NCBI GenBank assembly: GCA_003247575.1
Contig: QJZC01000042.1
Coordinates: 1-55,114 of the forward strand
Source: Pseudomonadota bacterium
Lineage (GTDB): Bacteria > Myxococcota_A > UBA9160 > SZUA-336
Length of the DNA stretch: 55,114 nt
Reading direction: 5' to 3'
Part shown: positions 49,671 to 55,114 of the stretch, in pieces
Layout of the letters: each line of letters begins with the position of its first letter
Position numbering within the stretch: the stretch's first letter is position 1
Notes under the pieces: generated by a model
Seen by the model: the letters and a program-made list of their open reading frames with translations, nothing else
What the model was told of the DNA's origin: nothing
The model's database searches: none
Program-made: the position numbers and the translations under genes

Positions 49671-51476
49671 CTAGAGCGAGTAGTGCTGGTAGGCCGCGCC
49701 GTCGCGAAACCCGAGATTTCGATAGTACTCGCGCGTACCCACCGCCGAGATGACTGCCAGGTTCGCTGCCGCGCGCTCCCGGGCCAGGCGTTTGGCCTCT
49801 TCGACGAGCTGCCTTCCCAAGCCGCGATGCTGCGCGCCATCGCTGCTCCGGAGACCCAGCTCGAGCGACGCACCATAGACATGCAGCTCGCGGATGATGG
49901 CACTCGAGCCCAGCTCCTGGACGAAGCTCTCCGAGTGCGGGAAGAACAGGCGCAGGAAGCCCACGATCCGTTCGCCCGCAGCAAGCAGCTCGAGGAACAG
50001 CTCGTCTCCGACCGAAGTGGCGTAGCGGGTTGCGCGGAACTCGAGCGCAGCCGCATCGAATCGATCGCCGCGAATCTCGCGCGCGCGGATGTCCCTGCAG
50101 CGCCCCCCTCGCCGCAACACCTCGGCCTCGGCGATCTGACGAAAATTCGTGCGCTTGTTGCCCGCCACGATGTCGTCCGACGAGATGTCTCGGATCACGC
50201 GTGTGAGCCGACAATACCTTGGTGTAGCCTCGAGCGCGAAAGAGAGCACTCGCAGCAGCTCGTCGTAGGTGTAAGGGCGCCAGTCGCCGCGCCGGTAGTG
50301 GAGCACGAGCTCCGTCTGATCGATCAGGCTGCAGGGATAGATCTTGAGCTCGTCCGGACAGAAATCGGGATCCGAGAAGACCCGCTCGAAGTCCCGCATG
50401 TCGGATTCGGGAGTCGCCCCGAGCAAGTTTGGCATCCAGTGCGCGTGAACCTTGAATCCGGCGCGCCGGAGCCAGCGCAGCGCGACGCGCGTCGCCTCCA
50501 CAGTGTGCCCGCGGCGATTGAGCTCGAGCACCCGATCGGACAAGCTCTGAATGCCGATCTGTACCTTCGTGCAACCCAGTCGTCGGATACGTGCGACCTC
50601 TTGCTCCGAGATGTGATCGGGTCTCGTCTCGACCACGAGCCCGACGTTCCGGCATGCGGCGCCCTCGTTGCGTCGTTGCGCGCGCTCGAGGGCAGACCAG
50701 TCCGCAGACTCGTGCGGCGCGAGCAGGCCGCCCGATAACCGCTCGCGCAAGCGCCGCTTCACCGCGCCGTTGTAGCCCAGCCCGTCTACAGCGCCGACGA
50801 CCTCGGAATCGATGACCGAATCGAACGCATCCGCGCGTCCGTCGCTGCCCGCTCCGAAGTCGTTCAGCGCATCGAACAGCCGCTTGATGAACCAGACCTG
50901 GTACTCCTCGGGATGGAACGACCAGGTGCCGCCGAGAACGATGAGCTCGAGCTTCTCCACGGGGTGGCCCAGGTCACGCAAGGTCGCGAGGCGATTCCAC
51001 GTCTGCAGGTACGGGTCGAAGTGGTTGTTGGCAGCCCGCTGCGCCCCCGGCTCGGCCGACAGGTAGCTCTTGGGCATGCGCACGTCGTTCGGACAGAAGA
51101 TGCAGCGGCCGGGGCAGGGATAGGGCTTCGTCAGCACGGTCACCGGCGTCACCCCGCTCTGACTCCGAACCGGGCGACGTTGCACACGAGCCAGGAATGC
51201 CTTCTCGCCCAACTCGAACGATTCGGTGCGAGCGAAGTGGCGGTAGGCGGCGATGATCTCGGCGCGCTTGAAGAAGCCGCGGCCGTCCCTGGGATACAGC
51301 CGGAGAATCTCGAACAGCCGGCGAGGCGCGATCGGTCCCGGTAGCGGCTCGAGCGCCTCGATGGCACGAATGATCGCCAAGAGCGCCTCACGATGTCGCT
51401 CCGGCTCGAAGCCCGCACGCGGATGAGAGGCCGGAATGCCCCACGCGGGCTGACTCTGCGCACCGGGATGAGCCAT
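49671..51476 (-). CDS. elp3: Elp3-family radical-SAM/GNAT tRNA wobble-uridine enzyme
   Basis: The 601-residue protein has the Elp3 layout: a helical N-terminus, a radical-SAM domain with the cluster motif C121-PGR-C125-IF-C128 (PYPCPGRCIFCPND), NHFDPYLQTWNRL, GGTWSFHPEEYQVWFIKRLFDALN, VVETRPDHI and KIYPCSLI. A C-terminal GNAT acetyltransferase fold follows (IIRELHVYGASLEL, GLGRQLVEEAKRLA, VGTREYYRNLGF). Elp3 adds a carboxymethyl-type group to C5 of U34 in tRNA. ATG 51476 opens the normal N-terminus. It is divergent (75 bases) from a Trm9-like methyltransferase, suggesting a joint tRNA-modification role. Confidence 0.93.
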   Translation of the reverse strand: MAHPGAQSQPAWGIPASHPRAGFEPERHREALLAIIRAIEALEPLPGPIAPRRLFEILRLYPRDGRGFFKRAEIIAAYRHFARTESFELGEKAFLARVQRRPVRSQSGVTPVTVLTKPYPCPGRCIFCPNDVRMPKSYLSAEPGAQRAANNHFDPYLQTWNRLATLRDLGHPVEKLELIVLGGTWSFHPEEYQVWFIKRLFDALNDFGAGSDGRADAFDSVIDSEVVGAVDGLGYNGAVKRRLRERLSGGLLAPHESADWSALERAQRRNEGAACRNVGLVVETRPDHISEQEVARIRRLGCTKVQIGIQSLSDRVLELNRRGHTVEATRVALRWLRRAGFKVHAHWMPNLLGATPESDMRDFERVFSDPDFCPDELKIYPCSLIDQTELVLHYRRGDWRPYTYDELLRVLSFALEATPRYCRLTRVIRDISSDDIVAGNKRTNFRQIAEAEVLRRGGRCRDIRAREIRGDRFDAAALEFRATRYATSVGDELFLELLAAGERIVGFLRLFFPHSESFVQELGSSAIIRELHVYGASLELGLRSSDGAQHRGLGRQLVEEAKRLARERAAANLAVISAVGTREYYRNLGFRDGAAYQHYSL

Positions 51477-51551
51477 GCCGAAGGCGTACAATACCGAAAT
51501 TCGCGCGCGCGCGAGCGGACGGCGGCAGCTTGGGAGCAACCGACCCGGACG

Positions 51552-52322
51552 ATGAACCGGCAGACACGAGATCGACTTCGAGAGCTCAACCTGGGCTTCT
51601 ATGCCGAGGTGGCGGAGGAGTTCCACGAGACGCGGGGGCACCCCTGGCAGGGCTGGCAGCGGGTCCTCGCGCACTCTCCAATCGCTTCGGGCGCGTCCCC
51701 GCTCAGGGGCCGCGTCCTCGACGTGGGCTGCGGAAATGCCCGCTTCGCGCGCTTCCTACATGGCCGACGCACGAGCTCGTTCGAATACGTCGGCCTGGAT
51801 GCCAACCCACGGCTGCTCGAACACGCACAGAGCACACTCTCGGAGCTGTCCGGCTGCACAGCCAGCCTGCTGCGGCGCGACGTGCTCGCGCCTCCCGTTG
51901 GATCGCGGCTCCCGTCCGGACCCTTCGACCTGGTCGCTGCCTTCGGCTTCCTGCACCACGTGCCGGCCTTCAGAGCTCGCAGACGGCTGCTCGAAGAGCT
52001 GGCTCAGCGGCTCGCCCACGGCGGACTCCTCTGTATCACCGCCTGGCGATTCGAGGGGGAGGCTCGCTATGCGCGCCGCAAGCTCGATTGGCGCACCCTC
52101 GACGCCACGCCGCGCGGTCCGATCGAGCTCGATCAGCTCGAGCCTCACGACCATCTCCTGAGCTTCGGAGCGCACGGGACTGCGCTCCGCTACTGCCACC
52201 ACATCGCAGAGGAGGAGCTCGACCTGCTCCTCGCAGACCTTCCCCTCCTCGAGGTCGATCGCTTCGATGCCGACGGACGCAGCGGCCGGCTGAACCGCTA
52301 TCTGATCGGTCGCAGAATCTGA
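51552..52322 (+). CDS. Trm9-like SAM-dependent methyltransferase
   Basis: The 256-residue class I methyltransferase starts with the Trm9/ALKBH8-type segment FYAEVAEEFHETRGHPW (the TRxxPW stretch, residues 27-32, seen in tRNA wobble carboxymethyl-uridine methyltransferases), then SAM motif I VLDVGCGNA (55-63), GLDANP, and FGFLHHVPAFRARRRLLEELAQRL followed by GGLLCITAWRF. A late RYCHHIAEEELDLLL recalls the 'RYYHLF..GEL' end of Trm9. It could convert cm5U34, made by the divergent Elp3, to mcm5U34. A Trm112 partner is not seen here. Confidence is high for the methyltransferase and moderate for the Trm9 assignment. Confidence 0.87.
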   Translation: MNRQTRDRLRELNLGFYAEVAEEFHETRGHPWQGWQRVLAHSPIASGASPLRGRVLDVGCGNARFARFLHGRRTSSFEYVGLDANPRLLEHAQSTLSELSGCTASLLRRDVLAPPVGSRLPSGPFDLVAAFGFLHHVPAFRARRRLLEELAQRLAHGGLLCITAWRFEGEARYARRKLDWRTLDATPRGPIELDQLEPHDHLLSFGAHGTALRYCHHIAEEELDLLLADLPLLEVDRFDADGRSGRLNRYLIGRRI

Positions 52323-52346
52323 GCTCGGGCAAAGCTGCCGCTGGCC

Positions 52347-53138
52347 TCAGGCGCGCGCGACAAAGCGCGAGCCCGATGCATAGCGACGCAGCCCGATCCG
52401 GAAGATCCACCAGGCCAGCGCCGCATAGAACAGGGCGGCAGCCACGACCGACACGAGCAGGAGCGCGCTCGGACGCCGCACCAGCTCGACCGGAAGATGC
52501 CCGACGAAGCCCGCCGGAATCAGGGTGAACAACACCACCTGCAGCGCACCCGAGAAGATCGTGCGCGGATACAAGCTGAACAGCAAGGTCAGATCCCAGA
52601 TTTGACGTGCGACCGAATCGATGCGGCCGAGCCAGAACGCGAGCGAATGGATCAAGACCCCCGTAGACGCGAACACGACGGTTGCGCACGCCATTCCGAT
52701 CAGGAAGAAGGGAATGTCGCCAGGCGCCGAAGATCCGAGCAGCAGCAGGAAGACGGGGGCGCTCGCGAGATCGCCCCAACCGGAAGCGATGCTGCGGGAT
52801 CCGGCCAGGTGGATCAGTGGATCGGCGGGGAGCGTGAGATACGCGTCGAGCTCACCATTGGCAACTCGCTCCGCGATGTCTCGAATGCCTCCGAACACGA
52901 TTACGGTGGTTCCGAAGGCACCGGTCACCACACCGTAGAGCGAGGCCATGTCGCGCAGCGTCCAGCCGCGCACCTCCTCGAATCGCTCGAAGAAGATCCA
53001 CCACGTCACGAAGAAGAACAGGTTGTTCAGCAGCATGAAGCCGGCCTGGAGCAGAAAGGCCGCGCGCAGCGCGAGGGCAGCGCGCAGGTTCGTTGCGACC
53101 AGCTTCCGGAAGAATGTCGAGCGACGCATTTCGCGCAT
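52347..53138 (-). CDS. ABC-2 family exporter permease
   Basis: The 263-residue protein has six transmembrane helices with the pattern of the ABC-2 (DUF990-like) permease family: MLLNNLFFFVTWWIFFERFEEVRGW near the start, ERVANGELDAYLTLPADPLIHL in the cytoplasmic loop, and RIDSVARQIWDLTLLFSLYPRTIF. ATG 53138 is preferred; GGAG is nine bases upstream and the preceding gene stops four bases earlier. It is the third gene of the exporter. Confidence 0.87.
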   Translation of the reverse strand: MREMRRSTFFRKLVATNLRAALALRAAFLLQAGFMLLNNLFFFVTWWIFFERFEEVRGWTLRDMASLYGVVTGAFGTTVIVFGGIRDIAERVANGELDAYLTLPADPLIHLAGSRSIASGWGDLASAPVFLLLLGSSAPGDIPFFLIGMACATVVFASTGVLIHSLAFWLGRIDSVARQIWDLTLLFSLYPRTIFSGALQVVLFTLIPAGFVGHLPVELVRRPSALLLVSVVAAALFYAALAWWIFRIGLRRYASGSRFVARA

Positions 53139-53142
53139 GGAA

Positions 53143-53973
53143 CTAGTCTCCGTGGCGCCTGATTGCCCGTAGGGCACGACGATGGACCTCCCAGGCCAGC
53201 CCCCAGAGCACGGCGCCCCACAGCACGAGCCTGCACAGAGTCGAGCAGAAGACGTCGATGCTCGGGTCCAGAGCCATGCGACCCACGCCGTAGATCCAAG
53301 CGCTGAACGGGGTCCAATCCGAGATCGTGCGCAGCCACTCGGGATACACGTCGAGCGGAAGCATCAGACCACCGAGCACGAACATTCCCTTCTGAACGAT
53401 CCAGAAGACCGGTGAAGCATCGCGCAGCCAGAATGCGAGGAAGCCGATCGCCAGCTGCATTCCGATCAAGCCGAGCACCGCGAGGAGTCCGAGCGGCAGA
53501 GCCAACAGCAGCCCGAACGCTGAGCTCGGGGGCTGCCCCGTCAAAGCACCCGCGAGTACGACTCCTGCACTTCCCAGAACGGCTAGGCGAACTGCGACAT
53601 CTCCGATCGTCTCGGCTGCCTGAGCGCACAAGTAGCTCATCGGACGCGCCATTCGGTAGGCCACACCCCCGTCACGTAGCTCTGACTCGATCGCGAGATG
53701 CACTTGGGGCACGGAGATCACGACCCACTCCGTCAGGGCCAGATACCAGACGTAGTTCGCAGCATCCCCGGAATCCAGCAACTCGGCGCCGAGCACGACC
53801 CCCCAGAGCTGCGAGAAGACCAGCAGCAGGATCCCGTAGAAGACGATCTTCGCGATCAGCTGAGGCCGATCGACCAGCGCCTGGCGCGCGGCCATTCGCG
53901 CGACAGCCCATACACCGGACCGGGGCAGAAGACCGGACCGGGGCACAAGGGATCGAGGCAGCGCGGTCGTCAT
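53143..53973 (-). CDS. ABC-2 family exporter permease
   Basis: The 276-residue membrane protein is of the same family as the preceding entry, with a cytoplasmic loop ELRDGGVAYRMARPMSYLCAQ and a late MFVLGGLMLPLDVYPEWLRTISDWTPFSAWIYGVGRM stretch. Its start overlaps the ATPase stop by four bases (ATGA). Two such permeases and one ATPase form a heterodimeric exporter; the cargo is unknown. Confidence 0.87.
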   Translation of the reverse strand: MTTALPRSLVPRSGLLPRSGVWAVARMAARQALVDRPQLIAKIVFYGILLLVFSQLWGVVLGAELLDSGDAANYVWYLALTEWVVISVPQVHLAIESELRDGGVAYRMARPMSYLCAQAAETIGDVAVRLAVLGSAGVVLAGALTGQPPSSAFGLLLALPLGLLAVLGLIGMQLAIGFLAFWLRDASPVFWIVQKGMFVLGGLMLPLDVYPEWLRTISDWTPFSAWIYGVGRMALDPSIDVFCSTLCRLVLWGAVLWGLAWEVHRRALRAIRRHGD

Positions 53974-54962
53974 TTCGGGATCTCCGCACGCCGGTAGACC
54001 TCGCGAATCACCTGGTCCATTGGCGGATCCTCGACGGTCAAGTCGTGGATTCCAGTGGTATCGAGCGCGTGGCGCAGCGCACGCTCGACCGGGGTTCGCT
54101 TCAGGTCCACCTCGATCCGAAGCCAGTTCGGCCCGCGGTCGACCACCGACGTACCCGGGAGCTGCCAGATTGGCTGGGGCTCCCGCGTCCGCAGGGTGAT
54201 CACCTTCGCGCGAATGAAGTCGCTTCGGAGCCTTCGAACGGGAGCATCGATCAGCAACCGGCCACGGTGGATGACGATGACGCGATCACAGACCTCCTCC
54301 ATGTCGGCGGTATCATGAGAGGTCAAGAGAACACTGCACCCGTCTTCGACCGAAAGCCTGCGCACGTGATCCCGCAGCGCAGACTTTGCCACCACGTCGA
54401 GACCGATCGTCGGCTCGTCCAGAAACAGCAGCTGAGGCTCGTGCAGCAGGCTTGCCATCACCTCGACGCGCATGCGCTCCCCGAGCGAGAGCTGGCGTAC
54501 GGGCCTCGAGAGCAGCGGACCGACGTCGAGCTGCTCCGTGAGCGCGGCCTTGCGCACGCGATACGCCGCCGGATCGAGCCCGTAGATTCGCGCCAGCAGC
54601 TCCAGCGAATCGACGGCCGGCAGGTGATACCAGAGCTGGCTGCGCTGGCCAAACACCACTCCGATCCGTTGCGCGAGGCGCGTGCGGTCAGCACACGGGA
54701 CCAAGCCCGCCACCCGCGCACAGCCGCGCGTTGGCTCCAGGATCCCAGTCAGCATCTTGATCGTGGTCGACTTTCCGGCACCGTTCGGCCCAATGAAGGC
54801 CACGCGCTCGCCGGGGTCGATCCGAAAGCTGACCGCTCGAACGGCCGCCACTTCCTGATAGTTCGGGGCGAGCAAGTCACGGATGGCACTCAACCGTCCA
54901 TTGCGACCGCGTGTCACCCGGAACGACTTCGACAACTCCGAGGCCTCGACCGCAGGCTGCAT
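53970..54962 (-). CDS. ABC exporter ATP-binding protein
   Basis: The 330-residue ATPase shows Walker A GPNGAGKS, a RSQLWYHLPAVDSLELLA Q-loop region typical of ABC-2 exporters of this type, signature LSLGERMR, Walker B LLFLDEPTIGLD and switch His in LTSHDT. ATG 54962 is preferred since GGGAG lies seven to eight bases upstream; a longer frame to 54995 adds only 11 residues. First gene of the exporter operon. Confidence 0.92.
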   Translation of the reverse strand: MQPAVEASELSKSFRVTRGRNGRLSAIRDLLAPNYQEVAAVRAVSFRIDPGERVAFIGPNGAGKSTTIKMLTGILEPTRGCARVAGLVPCADRTRLAQRIGVVFGQRSQLWYHLPAVDSLELLARIYGLDPAAYRVRKAALTEQLDVGPLLSRPVRQLSLGERMRVEVMASLLHEPQLLFLDEPTIGLDVVAKSALRDHVRRLSVEDGCSVLLTSHDTADMEEVCDRVIVIHRGRLLIDAPVRRLRSDFIRAKVITLRTREPQPIWQLPGTSVVDRGPNWLRIEVDLKRTPVERALRHALDTTGIHDLTVEDPPMDQVIREVYRRAEIPK

Positions 54963-55059
54963 GACAACTCCCTCTCGTGAAGCGGATCGATCCATCTCTC
55001 TCGTGAAGGCTCGGCGCGCCCGAAGTCGCGCTCGCGCGTTCGCGAATACAGAAACGAAA

Positions 55060-55087
55060 GCGCCCTTCCGGAATGCCGGAAGGGCGC
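55060..55087 (-). terminator. Intrinsic terminator reading leftward
   Basis: GCGCCCTTCCGG (55060-55071) and its exact complement (55076-55087) form a 12-base stem with an AATG loop. On the minus strand it is followed by CTTTCGTTTCTG, a T-rich tract, so it probably ends a leftward gene that lies beyond the right edge and insulates the exporter operon from it. Confidence 0.7.
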
Positions 55088-55114
55088 CACTCGTAAACTC
55101 CCTGGGTCTTCCGG

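Noticed and set aside
1..55114. tRNA genes, CRISPR arrays, transposases, integrases or phage genes
   Set aside because: No cloverleaf-type T-loop sequence in intergenic DNA, no regularly spaced repeats beyond the short tandem ones, and no transposase- or integrase-like protein was seen.

Overview
The window is GC-rich, densely coding chromosomal DNA from what looks like a free-living Gram-negative bacterium of the old 'deltaproteobacterial' kind, with a Myxococcota-like flavour. I infer this from giant kinase/ATPase proteins, many sensor kinases, a sigma-54 activator, tandem PilZ and CBS proteins and secreted nuclease/peroxidase genes. The taxonomic call is weak because there is no rRNA or other marker. 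I see no insertion sequence, prophage, CRISPR array, tRNA or rRNA. The left edge cuts a gene open at its 5' end, and the right edge lies just past a terminator-like hairpin that reads leftward.

Layout. 1-10.5 kb: two paralogous giant ATPase/TPR-type signalling proteins in opposite orientations. The complete one carries a kinase-like domain whose catalytic Asp is Asn. They flank a secreted protein and a molybdate ABC transporter (modABC). 10.7-18 kb: a membrane-anchored unknown, a dihydroneopterin aldolase with an extra C-terminal domain, a possible papain-like protein, a split YeeE/YedE sulfur transporter, DoxX, MAPEG, an S1/P1 nuclease and an animal-type haem peroxidase. 18.3-25.5 kb: a hybrid histidine kinase broken by an in-frame amber codon, a tandem PilZ protein, an intact hybrid kinase, a GPH-family symporter and a UDP-sugar pyrophosphorylase-like enzyme.

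25.6-35.2 kb looks like a stress/energy-signalling island: a TPR protein, three CBS-domain proteins, a PAS histidine kinase with a sigma-54 response regulator, a stand-alone receiver whose phospho-Asp is Glu, and a UspA/beta-CASP nuclease/RNHCP operon. 35.1-43.5 kb: a leftward c-type cytochrome/GCS2 amide ligase/AstE-like amidohydrolase cluster, a metal-dependent amidohydrolase, then hemN with polyphosphate:AMP phosphotransferase. 43.7-55.1 kb: an ABC exporter coupled to a VOC protein, a transglutaminase, mtgA, a Nudix enzyme, a truncated pentapeptide-repeat protein, an Elp3 gene divergent from a Trm9-like methyltransferase (a likely wobble-uridine modification pair), and a second three-gene ABC-2 exporter.

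The candidates most worth follow-up are the Elp3/Trm9-like pair, the pseudokinase-ATPase paralogs, the Asp-to-Glu receiver beside a sigma-54 two-component system, the CBS/UspA/beta-CASP/RNHCP island, the GCS2-AstE-cytochrome cluster and the amber-interrupted hybrid kinase.
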